Source: Novosphingobium sp. ST904
GTDB taxonomy: Bacteria; Pseudomonadota; Alphaproteobacteria; Sphingomonadales; Sphingomonadaceae
Length of the DNA: 64,000 nucleotides
Assembly (NCBI RefSeq): GCF_001298105.1
Contig: NZ_LGJH01000160.1
Location: forward strand, 98,577-162,576
Reading direction: 5' to 3'
Shown here: positions 18,028 through 25,795 of the stretch, in pieces
How positions within the stretch are numbered: the first letter of the stretch is position 1
Layout of the letters: every line of letters starts with the position of its first letter
Translations under genes and position numbers: made by a program
The notes under the pieces: generated by a model
Database searches by the model: none
Seen by the model: only the letters and a program-made list of their open reading frames with translations
Told to the model about the DNA's origin: nothing

Positions 18028-19334
18028 GCCGCGACAATTCAGATTCCGTCCGCCAGTTCACCGTCGGCCGCGACGACGAAGACATCCGTCTCGACCGCTG
18101 GTTCAAGCGCCACCTGCCCGAAGTCGGCTTCGCGATGGTGTCGCGCTGGGCGCGCACCGGGCAGATCCGTGTCGACGGCAAGCGCGCCGATGTCGACACC
18201 CGGCTCGTCGCGGGCCAGGTCCTGCGCGTGCCGCCGGGCGGCGAGGCCAAGCCCGGCCTCGGTGGCTCGCGCCCGCGCCGCGAACTGACCGAAGCAGAGA
18301 TCGAACTCGCCGATTCGATGGTCCTCACGCAGGACCGCTCGGCGATCGTGCTCAACAAGCCGCCGGGCCTCGCCACGCAGGGCGGATCGGGCATGAAGGA
18401 GCACGTGGACGGCCTGCTTGACGCCTATGCGGAGAAGGGCCCGCGCCCTCGCCTCGTCCACCGGCTGGACAAGGACACTTCCGGCGTCCTGCTGATCGCC
18501 CGCACGCCCGGAAGCGCGGCGTTCTTCTCCAAGCGCTTTTCCGGGCGCACCGCCAAGAAGATCTACTGGGCGCTGGTGGTCGGCGTGCCGAGCATCAACG
18601 ACGGCATGATCGAGCTGCCGCTCGCCAAGCAGCCGGGCACCGGCGGCGAGAAGATGCATGTGGATGAGGAAGGCGGCCAGTCCGCCCGCACCCGTTACCG
18701 TGTGCTGGACCGTGCCGGCAACCGCGCCGCCTGGGTCGAACTGCACCCGCTGACGGGCCGTACGCACCAGTTGCGCGTCCATATGGCGGCAATCGGCCAC
18801 CCGATCGTGGGTGACGGCAAATATGGCGGGCAGGAAGCGTTTCTTTCGGGCACGATCAGCCGCAAAATGCACCTCCACGCCCGCCGGCTCATCATCGAGC
18901 ACCCGGACGGCACCCCGCTGGACGTGACCGCCCCCCTGCCCGAGCATTTCGCCAATTCGCTGGCCTCGCTCGGTTTCGACGAGGCGGACGGCGCGGAACT
19001 GCCCGAATCCGCGCCGGAGTTCACCAAGGACGACGAGAAGCGCGCCGCCAAGGCTCACGCCAAGCAGTATCGCAAGGAACGCCGGGGTGAGCGCCGCTCG
19101 CGCCGCGACACCCCCTCCGACCGTCCCTCACGCGGCAAGCCCTCGGGCAAGACCGCATCGCGCCCGGGCGCAAAGTCCGCAGGCAAGCCCGGCGGAAAAC
19201 CCGGCAAGACCGGTCCCGGCAGCAAGACTGGCCCCGGCGCAGCCCGATCGGCGCCTGCCCGCCCCGCCTCGCGTAAACCCGGCGGCTCGGCACCTTCCGG
19301 CGGACGGCCTTCCGGTCCGCGAGGAAAGCGGTGA
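18024..19334 (+). CDS. RluA/RluC-family 23S rRNA pseudouridine synthase
   Basis: A 436-residue protein from the ATG at 18024, which overlaps the crcB stop. An N-terminal S4 RNA-binding domain (RLDRWFKRHLPEVGFAMVSR) precedes the catalytic RluA domain with LVHRLDKDTSGVLLIAR, which contains the catalytic Asp. The ELHPLTGRTHQLRVHMAAIG signature follows. The last 110 residues are a Lys/Arg/Gly/Pro-rich tail (SGKTASRPGAKSAGKPGG...) that likely binds RNA and is absent from E. coli RluC. It isomerises specific uridines in 23S rRNA; the exact positions cannot be read from sequence. Confidence 0.93.
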   Translation: MSRDNSDSVRQFTVGRDDEDIRLDRWFKRHLPEVGFAMVSRWARTGQIRVDGKRADVDTRLVAGQVLRVPPGGEAKPGLGGSRPRRELTEAEIELADSMVLTQDRSAIVLNKPPGLATQGGSGMKEHVDGLLDAYAEKGPRPRLVHRLDKDTSGVLLIARTPGSAAFFSKRFSGRTAKKIYWALVVGVPSINDGMIELPLAKQPGTGGEKMHVDEEGGQSARTRYRVLDRAGNRAAWVELHPLTGRTHQLRVHMAAIGHPIVGDGKYGGQEAFLSGTISRKMHLHARRLIIEHPDGTPLDVTAPLPEHFANSLASLGFDEADGAELPESAPEFTKDDEKRAAKAHAKQYRKERRGERRSRRDTPSDRPSRGKPSGKTASRPGAKSAGKPGGKPGKTGPGSKTGPGAARSAPARPASRKPGGSAPSGGRPSGPRGKR

Positions 19335-19993
19335 CCGCGGCGGTAAAGTTCGCCGTCTTCGACTGCGACGGTACCCTGGTCGACGGGCAGGCACCGATCT
19401 GCGAGGCGATGGAAGCGAGTTTCGCCCGCTTCGGCCTGCCCGCTCCCTCGCGCGGCCTGATCCGCCGCGCGGTGGGCCTGTCGTTGCCGCAGGCGATCCG
19501 GCAGCTCCTGCCCGATAGCGGCGAAGAGCAGCAAAATGCGATGGCGGAAGCCTACAAGGTCGCATTCCGACAGGCACGAGAGGAAGGGCGCGTCTCGCAA
19601 CCGCTGTTTCCCGGCATCGAGGACTGCCTGCGCACTCTTCACGCGCGCGGATGGACGCTTGGCGTGGCCACCGGCATGTCGGACCGGGGCCTGGGCCACT
19701 GCCTTGCGGCCAACGGCATTTCCGACCTCTTCGTCACGCTCCAGACGGCAGATCGCCACCCCTCCAAGCCGCATCCCGCGATGCTGGAGGAAGCACTGTT
19801 CGATGCGGGCGCCCTGCCCGGCGAAACGGTGATGATCGGTGACACCGCCTATGACATGAAGATGGCGAAAGCCGCCGGAACCCGCGCCGTCGGCGTGGAC
19901 TGGGGCTATCACCACCCGCGCGAACTGACCGAGGCCGGCGCCGAGAAGGTCGTCGCAGCGCCGGGCGAACTTGCGGAGTACCTCCTGGCATGA
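19331..19993 (+). CDS. HAD-superfamily hydrolase (phosphoglycolate-phosphatase-like)
   Basis: A 220-residue protein starting with GTG at 19331, which overlaps the previous TGA (GTGA). HAD motif I is FAVFDCDGTLVDG (nucleophile Asp and general acid Asp). The cap is helical (type IA). Motif II is LGVATGMS, motif III includes the Lys of HPSKPHP, and motif IV is MIGDTAYDMKMAKAAG. It is a cytoplasmic phosphatase for a small phosphometabolite. Resemblance to Gph does not prove 2-phosphoglycolate as substrate. Confidence 0.92.
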   Translation: MTAAVKFAVFDCDGTLVDGQAPICEAMEASFARFGLPAPSRGLIRRAVGLSLPQAIRQLLPDSGEEQQNAMAEAYKVAFRQAREEGRVSQPLFPGIEDCLRTLHARGWTLGVATGMSDRGLGHCLAANGISDLFVTLQTADRHPSKPHPAMLEEALFDAGALPGETVMIGDTAYDMKMAKAAGTRAVGVDWGYHHPRELTEAGAEKVVAAPGELAEYLLA

Positions 19994-20199
19994 CCGAACA
20001 AGACCCGGCGAGGGCCCGCTTCGCCACCATCCAGCTCGTGCGTATCTTCGGCGTCGCCTGCGTGATCGCGGGCATGGCGATCGGCGCCGAAAAGCTCGCC
20101 GCGCCGCTCTGGCTTGGATACCTCCTGATCGCCAATGGACTGATCGACGTGTTCGTCATCCCCAAGGTGCTGGCGCGCAAGTGGCGGAGCCCGAAATGA
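19990..20199 (+). CDS. Small inner-membrane protein, two predicted helices
   Basis: A 69-residue protein starting 4 bp inside the HAD gene end (ATGA overlap), with its own TGA overlapping the next ATG. It has a charged N-terminus, then two hydrophobic stretches (LVRIFGVACVIAGMAIGAEK and LWLGYLLIANGLIDVFVIPK) and a basic C-terminal end (KVLARKWRS). The tight overlaps on both sides support a real translated gene, coupled to the HAD phosphatase and the ATP12 chaperone. The function is unknown. Confidence 0.85.
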   Translation: MTEQDPARARFATIQLVRIFGVACVIAGMAIGAEKLAAPLWLGYLLIANGLIDVFVIPKVLARKWRSPK

Positions 20200-20894
20200 A
20201 GCGCTTCTACAAGGAGGCCTCGACCGGCGAGACCGAAGGTGGGCAGGCGTGGCGCGTGCTGCTGGATGGCCGACCGATCAAGACCGCCGGCGGCCGCCCC
20301 CAGGTCGTGCCGACAAGGGCGCTCGCGGATGCGCTTGCCGCCGAGTGGGCGGCGCAAGGCGAACAGATCGACGCGCGGACCTTCCATTTGCGCGATCTGG
20401 CCGACTTTGCCGTGGATGCTGTTTCGGACGACCGCGAGCAGACGATCCGCGATCTCCTGCCTTATGCCGAGACGGACACGCTCTGCTACCGCGCCGAGCC
20501 GGGCGAGGCATTTCACGAGCGCCAGTTGGCCGTGTGGGAGCCCCTGCTCGCCGAAGCGGAAACCCGCTACGACGTGCACTTCACGCGGGTCTCCGGAATC
20601 ATTCCCAAGCCACAGCCGGCCGAGACGCTGGCCCGCATCGAACTCGCCCTAGCCGCCGAGAGCGACTTCTCGCTGGCCGCGCTCAAGATGCTCTCCAGCC
20701 TCGCCGCCTCGCTGGTGATCGCCATGGCTGCGATCCGGCCGGGCGCCGATGCGGAAGCGCTGTGGAAAGCCGCCAACCTGGAAGAAGACTGGCAAGTCGA
20801 GCTCTGGGGCGAAGACTGGGAAGCCGCCGAGCACCGCGCCGCGCGCTTCGAGGCGTTCAAGCTGGCCATGCGACTGGCAGAACTTTCGAGGTAG
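20196..20894 (+). CDS. ATP12-family F1-ATPase assembly chaperone
   Basis: A 232-residue protein from the ATG at 20196 (ATGA overlap). It begins MKRFYKEASTGE and contains VLLDGRPIKTAGGRPQVVPT and AAEWAAQGEQIDARTFHLRD, then YAETDTLCYRAEPGEAFHER, which are characteristic ATP12 segments. In mitochondria and alphaproteobacteria ATP12 binds the F1 alpha subunit before hexamer assembly. Members are largely confined to alphaproteobacteria and eukaryotes, which supports the lineage assignment. It is the last gene of the crcB operon. Confidence 0.93.
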   Translation: MKRFYKEASTGETEGGQAWRVLLDGRPIKTAGGRPQVVPTRALADALAAEWAAQGEQIDARTFHLRDLADFAVDAVSDDREQTIRDLLPYAETDTLCYRAEPGEAFHERQLAVWEPLLAEAETRYDVHFTRVSGIIPKPQPAETLARIELALAAESDFSLAALKMLSSLAASLVIAMAAIRPGADAEALWKAANLEEDWQVELWGEDWEAAEHRAARFEAFKLAMRLAELSR

Positions 20895-20955
20895 GCACAG
20901 GACGCCGGGGCCTGCCCCGGGCTTCATGGCGCCCCCTTCGCTGCTATTCCAAAGA

Positions 20956-20988
20956 AAAGACCGCCCCGGACTAACCGGAGCGGGTCTT
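20956..20988. terminator. Terminator between ATP12 and beta-barrel genes
   Basis: AAGACCGCCCCGG-ACTAA-CCGGAGCGGGTCTT forms a stem. On the minus strand it is followed by TCTTTTCTTT, so it mainly serves the outer-membrane protein gene at 21037-21594. Confidence 0.8.
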
Positions 20989-21036
20989 CCGAACGGTGCA
21001 CGGCGTTGCCTCCGCGCGGTCCCGTTCTTCTTGAGA

Positions 21037-21594
21037 TCAGAACTTCACGCCGAGACCGGCGAGGCCGTAATGACGGCTGAAGCCCTGTTCGTAGTTCGAA
21101 TAGTTGTACTCGACCTTGCCGAACAGGTTGCCGCCGAAGTTGTGCTCGAAGCCGGCACCGAGACGGAAACCGTCAAGGTTCGTGCCGTCGCTGTCCTTGT
21201 TGGTGCCATCGGTATAGATCACGCGCAGGCGGGCATTGGTGTAGCCGCCGAGGACGTAGAGCTTGCTGGTTTCGCCAACGTTGGTGCCGATGCGGGCAAC
21301 AGCGGCAAGGTCGCGCCCGGCGCGGACGCAGAGCTTGTCACCCAGAGCGATGACGTCGCGTGCGCATTCCTTGGTCGTGCTGTCCGATACGCTCGCCTGG
21401 ATACCGAAGAACAGCGCTTCACGAACCGGGAAGTCGTAACCGGCAGCAACGCCGTAAGTGAGGCCTTCCGACGAACCGCCGTCGATCGAAACGCTGTCGA
21501 GGCCGGTCTGTGCCTGAACGTAGGCCTGCGCATTGGCGGCGGCCGGAACGGCGAAAAGGGCGGCGGCAGCGCCGAGAAGGGCGATCTTGTTCAT
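21037..21594 (-). CDS. Small outer-membrane beta-barrel protein
   Basis: A 185-residue protein with a signal peptide (MNKIALLGAAAALFAVPAAANA). The mature part alternates polar and hydrophobic residues in about eight strands (LTYGVAAGYDFPV, LFFGIQASVSDST, KLYVLGGYTNARLRV, FRLGAGFEHNF) and ends with the C-terminal Phe signature GLAGLGVKF recognised by the BAM complex. It is an OmpW/Opa-like 8-stranded barrel. Two cysteines sit in an extracellular loop. GCAGGAG lies upstream of the ATG. A Pho-box-like sequence and inverted repeat lie 106-136 bp upstream. Confidence 0.88.
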   Translation of the reverse strand: MNKIALLGAAAALFAVPAAANAQAYVQAQTGLDSVSIDGGSSEGLTYGVAAGYDFPVREALFFGIQASVSDSTTKECARDVIALGDKLCVRAGRDLAAVARIGTNVGETSKLYVLGGYTNARLRVIYTDGTNKDSDGTNLDGFRLGAGFEHNFGGNLFGKVEYNYSNYEQGFSRHYGLAGLGVKF

Positions 21595-21967
21595 GCGTAT
21601 GCTCCTGCATTCTGTTTGCCCCGCGGCATTCGTGGCGGCGGGATCGGGGGGCCGAATACAGGGCCGGGAAACCGGTTCAATACAGATGCTTGCACAGCAT
21701 CGTCATAAAACTGTCATTGTGACATGACAGCCACAACCAGAAACTCGAAAAACAAGGTAAAGTAACGGAAATCCGCCTTTTGCACGCACTATTGTAAAAT
21801 CGGAAACCGCGACAGAAAATTAAATCTTCAATAGCCCTTTAAAACGCGCACGGACGATCCCAAGATGCACAATACCTTACAGATATTGTCATTTTCGGAA
21901 AGATTCCGCGCAGAGTCCCGCGTTTTCAGGACGAACTCTTCGTGCGCAATCCTTGAAACCGGCGTCT
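21595..21967. other. 373-bp AT-richer intergenic region with putative regulatory sites
   Basis: No convincing gene is seen. On the minus strand TTGAAC-N16-TATTCG (about 21658-21680) could be the promoter of the beta-barrel gene. Further right are a Pho-box-like sequence (21700-21717) and an inverted repeat CTGTCA-N8-TGACAG (21711-21730). The stretch 21731-21960 is unusually AT-rich for this window and holds no recognisable feature. Confidence 0.6.
21700..21717 (+). promoter_or_regulatory. Pho-box-like sequence
   Basis: TCGTCATAAAACTGTCAT matches the enterobacterial Pho-box consensus CTGTCATAWAWCTGTCAY at 16 of 18 positions. A further inverted half-site (TGACAG) follows at 21725-21730. It points rightwards, away from the beta-barrel gene, so its target is uncertain. 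Confidence 0.45.
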
Positions 21968-22651
21968 TCAGGCGCCGGATTTCACCCATGCAGCAACGTC
22001 CTTTGCCACGACGTTGGCAGCCTGATTGATAGCCGGCCCGATGAGGGCGGCTTCCGGCTTGATGCCCGGCACCACCGATTCGAACCGCTTGGTCACGATC
22101 GGCCCGTTGCGTTCGGTACGGATTGCATCGAAGCGCACGACGACCGAGGAAGTGGCGACGTCGTAGCCCATGTCGAGCAGGCGCCCGCCGATCAGGGTCT
22201 TGCCGGTGACCTCGAAATCGCCGCCTTCGACCACGAGCTGCCCGGTATCGGCACGCAGCGTTTCAGCCAACAGCGAGCGGAACTGGCGGCTCGGCTTCTC
22301 GATCCACCAGGCATCCTTGAGATAGGACATGCTCGACGCATCTATCCTTACCGGAACCCGCAGCACATCGAGGCTGCGATCCGCCTCAGGGTCCAGCACG
22401 ACGATGGCATCGGTAATCCGCCCCGTGGCCTGCGACCCCGCGGGAGCCTTGTCCTGCGGAGTGAGACGGAACAGCAGCTCGGGCGGCTTGGGCGCGAGGC
22501 TGATGCAACCGGAAAGCGCCAGTGCCGCCACGGCCGCTAGCGCGCCGCCGAAAATCGGGGTCTTGTGCCGGAGCTTCATCGCGGTTCCCATCGTCTTTCC
22601 CGTTTTCTTCTTCCCGGCCGAAGCACGCCCGTTCACGACTGGCGCACTCAT
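21968..22651 (-). CDS. ABC-type transport auxiliary lipoprotein (Mla system)
   Basis: A 227-residue protein. The gene start (ATG 22651) overlaps the mlaD stop by 4 bp. A more typical lipoprotein signal would start at the internal Met of MKLRHKTPIFGGALAAVAAL, ending in the lipobox LSGC. The mature part (LLFRLTPQ, ... DRSLDVLRVPVRIDASSMSY, YLKDAWWIEKPSRQFRSLLA) matches the PqiC/auxiliary-lipoprotein family that accompanies MCE transporters. It is probably anchored in the outer membrane and completes the lipid-transport bridge. It is the last gene of the mlaEFD operon. Confidence 0.88.
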   Translation of the reverse strand: MSAPVVNGRASAGKKKTGKTMGTAMKLRHKTPIFGGALAAVAALALSGCISLAPKPPELLFRLTPQDKAPAGSQATGRITDAIVVLDPEADRSLDVLRVPVRIDASSMSYLKDAWWIEKPSRQFRSLLAETLRADTGQLVVEGGDFEVTGKTLIGGRLLDMGYDVATSSVVVRFDAIRTERNGPIVTKRFESVVPGIKPEAALIGPAINQAANVVAKDVAAWVKSGA

Positions 22652-23586
22652 GGCTTGTAGGTGGGCAGCTTCTGCCCCTTGATGAGGGCGCCCGCGCCCT
22701 GCTCGTCGATCTTCTCGGTCACACTGCGCAGCGCCTTGCTGGTGGCGCGCAGATCGCGGATCGCGGCTTCGGCGGCAGGAAGCGTCTGCTGCGATACCTG
22801 GTCGAAGGCAGGCTGCGCATGCTGGAGCGTCTGGTCGAGGGTCTCCATCGACTTCTGCGCAGCGCCCAGCGTCTCGCGAAGCTGGGCCGCCAGCGAATTA
22901 CCCTGATCGCCCAGCAGGCTGTCCGCCTTGCCTGCCACGCCCTCGAACGCGACCAGCGTTCTGGTGGCCTGGTTCAGCGTTCCCTGAAGTTCCGCCAGCG
23001 TCTGCTTCATCTGCGGCGTCGCGGCCGAGAGATCCTTCGTCATCTTGTCGGTATTCTTGAGAATGCCGGTGATGGAACGGCGGTTCTCTTCGGACATCAG
23101 CAGGTTGAGGTTCTCTGTCAGCGTCGCCAGCCGTTCGAGCAGCAGCGGCGCGTTGGAGAGGATTTCACCCAGGCCGCCGCGCTTGGTCGGGATCACGGGC
23201 ACGCCTTCCGGGCCGGGCTCGGTCAGCAGCGGCGCGCCCTTCACGGCGCCTTCGAGCTGGATGTCGGCAACGCCGGTGAAGCTGCCCTGGATCGTGGCAG
23301 TGGTGCCGACGGTGACGGGCACCTTCTTGTCCACCTTCACGCGCACGCGAATGAAGCTGGGGTCCTGCGGCCAGAGTTCGATCTCCTTGATCTGCCCGAC
23401 CGGCACGCCCGCGTAATCGACGCCGGAACCCTTGGCGAGCCCGTCGACCGACTGCTTGAAGAAGATGTCATACTCGTTTCGCGCGGTGTCGTTGATCCGC
23501 GCGATCCAGATGATGAACGCCGCCAGCGTCGCCAGCAGCACCAGCGTGACGGCTCCGACCCATATGTGATTGGCCCGTGTTTCCAT
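22648..23586 (-). CDS. mlaD: MCE-domain lipid-binding protein MlaD
   Basis: A 312-residue protein. An N-terminal transmembrane anchor (IWVGAVTLVLLATLAAFIIW) is followed by one MCE domain (GSGVDYAGVPVGQIKEIELW ... IQGSFTGVADIQLEG) and a long C-terminal alpha-helical region rich in Gln/Leu. The latter probably forms the helical needle or barrel seen in hexameric MCE proteins. It carries phospholipids between the MlaFE ABC transporter and the outer-membrane side. It sits in the operon mlaE-mlaF-mlaD-lipoprotein; gaps are 10 bp or less or overlapping. Confidence 0.94.
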   Translation of the reverse strand: METRANHIWVGAVTLVLLATLAAFIIWIARINDTARNEYDIFFKQSVDGLAKGSGVDYAGVPVGQIKEIELWPQDPSFIRVRVKVDKKVPVTVGTTATIQGSFTGVADIQLEGAVKGAPLLTEPGPEGVPVIPTKRGGLGEILSNAPLLLERLATLTENLNLLMSEENRRSITGILKNTDKMTKDLSAATPQMKQTLAELQGTLNQATRTLVAFEGVAGKADSLLGDQGNSLAAQLRETLGAAQKSMETLDQTLQHAQPAFDQVSQQTLPAAEAAIRDLRATSKALRSVTEKIDEQGAGALIKGQKLPTYKP

Positions 23587-23596
23587 GCTGTGTGCC

Positions 23597-24511
23597 CTAT
23601 GCCCCGCTTTCGTTGGTAGTATTCAGGGTCGGCGCCTCGGGGGCGGGACCGTCCTGCGCGACCGGCGCGTCATGCTGCATCGAAATCTCGTCCTTCGCGC
23701 CGAGCGCGGCACGGCCGCGCGGGCCGTTGAAGTATTCCTGTATCCACGGGTGATCGAGCGCGAGAAGTTCGGGGATCGTACCCACGGCGATCACCTGCTT
23801 GTCCGCCAGCACCGCCACGCGGTCGCAGATGGCGTGAAGCGTGTCGAGATCGTGCGTGATGAGGAACACCGTCAGGCCGAGCGTGTCGGCCAGTTCGCGC
23901 GTCAGACCGTCGAAAGCGGCCGCACCGATCGGATCCAGGCCCGCGGTCGGCTCGTCGAGGAACAGCAGTTCAGGGTCGAGCGCCAGCGCCCGCGCGAGGC
24001 CGGCGCGCTTCTTCATGCCGCCCGAAAGCTCGTTCGGATACTTGAAGGCCGATTCCTCGGCCAACCCGGCGAGGCGCACCTTGAAACGGGCGATCTCGCT
24101 GCGCAGGGTATCGTCGATCTCGGGATAGAACTGCTTGAGCGGCACTTCCACGTTCTCGCCCACGGTCAGGGTCGAAAACAGGGCCCCTCCCTGGAACAGC
24201 ACGCCCCAGCGCGAGCGCAAGTCGATCCCTTCCTCGTCGGTGGAATCGCCCATGCGGTGGCCGAGCACGGTGATCTCGCCCTCGGCAGGCTGCTGCAGGC
24301 CGATGATCGAGCGCATCAGCACCGATTTGCCGGTGCCCGAACCACCGACGACGCCGAGAATTTCGCCCCTGCGGACCTTGAGCGAGAGATCGTCGTGAAT
24401 GACATGCTCGCCAAAGACGTTGCGCAGCCCCTCGACGACGATGGGAAATTCGTCGGCGGGATTGTCGCCCGGCATGGGCCGTTCGGCCTCGAGGCTTGCG
24501 GTTTCGCTCAT
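23597..24511 (-). CDS. mlaF: Mla-type ABC transporter ATP-binding protein
   Basis: A 304-residue protein from the ATG at 24511, overlapping the mlaE TGA. The Walker A motif is GGSGTGKSVL, the signature motif is LSGGMKKRAGLARALA, Walker B is LLFLDEPTAGLDP, and the H-loop is LITHDL. The GGMKKR form of the signature is typical of MlaF/Ttg2A. It powers lipid transport with the MlaE permease. A C-terminal tail after FNGPRGRAALG is Ala/Pro-rich and not part of the ATPase core. Confidence 0.96.
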   Translation of the reverse strand: MSETASLEAERPMPGDNPADEFPIVVEGLRNVFGEHVIHDDLSLKVRRGEILGVVGGSGTGKSVLMRSIIGLQQPAEGEITVLGHRMGDSTDEEGIDLRSRWGVLFQGGALFSTLTVGENVEVPLKQFYPEIDDTLRSEIARFKVRLAGLAEESAFKYPNELSGGMKKRAGLARALALDPELLFLDEPTAGLDPIGAAAFDGLTRELADTLGLTVFLITHDLDTLHAICDRVAVLADKQVIAVGTIPELLALDHPWIQEYFNGPRGRAALGAKDEISMQHDAPVAQDGPAPEAPTLNTTNESGA

Positions 24512-25622
24512 TGCCAGCCGATCTTGGTGAAGAAGATGGCGAAGAAGGCGTCGAGCACGATCACCGTGAAGATCGCCGTGACCACCGCCTGGGTAGTGCG
24601 CGCGCCGACTTCCTCTGCGTTGGAGGTCACCTGCATGCCCTGATAGCAACCGGCGAGCGCGACGATCAGCGCAAAGACCGGCGCTTGATCAGCCCGACCC
24701 ACACATCGGTGATCGGCACCACTTCCTGGGTGCGCTGAAGGAAGGTCCAGAACGGAATGTCGAGCGCGAAATTGGCGATGAAGGCGCCGCCGATGATCGC
24801 AAGAACGGTGGAATAGAATCCCAGCAGCGGCATCATCAGCATCGCCGCCAGCACCCGCGGAACAACCAGCGCCTGCATCGGCGAAACGCCGATGGTGCGC
24901 ATGGCGTCCACTTCCTCGGTCAGCTTCATCGTGCCGATCTGCGCGGCGAAGGCCGACCCGGATCGCCCCGCGACCATGATTGCGGTCATCAGAATGCCCA
25001 GTTCGCGCATCGCAAGGCGGCCGGTGAGGTTGATGGTGTAGATTTCCGCACCGAACTGCGCGAGCTGCACCGCGCCCTGCTGGGCGATGACGATGCCGAT
25101 CAGGAAGCTCATCAACCCGATGATCCACAGCGAGTTGATGCCCACATGCTGCATGTGATGCACCAGCGCCGTGCCGCGCAGCCGCGAGGGATGGCGGATG
25201 GCGGTGCCCAGCGCCGAGATCAGTTCGCCGAGGAAACCCACCGAGCGGATCAGCCCGTGCCCCCAGCCGACCACGAGATCGCCGAGTTCGCCCACCGTGC
25301 GCAGCAGCAGCGGCTGCTCCGGTTCGATGTCCGCCTCTTCCTCCGGCACTTTGCCGATGGCGGCGAACAGGCGTTTCGCCTGCTCGCTCTGGCCGATCAC
25401 TTCGAGGTCATGCTCGCTGGCATAGCGGCAGACGAGCCAGGCGCCGGTCGTGTCGATATCGGTTACGCCGGACATGTCCACACGGGCGAACGGCCCGTGC
25501 AGCGCGGCCAGCTTGGCCCCGAGGTTACCCAGCGAATGAACGCGCAAGGGCCCCTTCAGCGCCACGGTCTGGACGCCATCCTGGTCGCTTTCCGACAGAG
25601 TGAATTCAGCCCATTCCCGCAT
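24508..25622 (-). pseudogene. mlaE: STAS-MlaE lipid ABC permease, frameshifted as sequenced
   Basis: Residues 1-85 form a STAS-like domain (VALKGPLRVHSLGNLGAKLA, ... MSGVTDIDTTGAWLVCRY), a common fusion in alphaproteobacteria. The rest is the MlaE permease with GIVIAQQGAVQLAQFGAEIY, the LGILMTAIMVAGRSGSAFAA coupling region and EEVDAMRTIGVSPMQAL. At about 24684 the frame changes: LIKRRSLR-stop should be LIKAPVFALIVALAGCYQGM, restored by adding one G to AAGCGCCGG. The true end is FFAIFFTKIGWQ at 24508. The restored length is 371 residues. The genes around it are intact, so the break is probably a sequence error. Confidence 0.9.
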
Positions 25623-25795
25623 GTGCGCTCGTATTGGGGGAAAATGCCTGTACCGGCAAGGGGTTCCCCCGGTGCGGCAGATTGTTCATTTCGCAATTGC
25701 AACCGTAGTGGAGCAATCTGCCTCGCGCGCGCATCTGCGCGGGTGAACTTACGGAGACTTGCGCGCGAAGCGCCGCACTGGCAAAGCGCCGCGCC

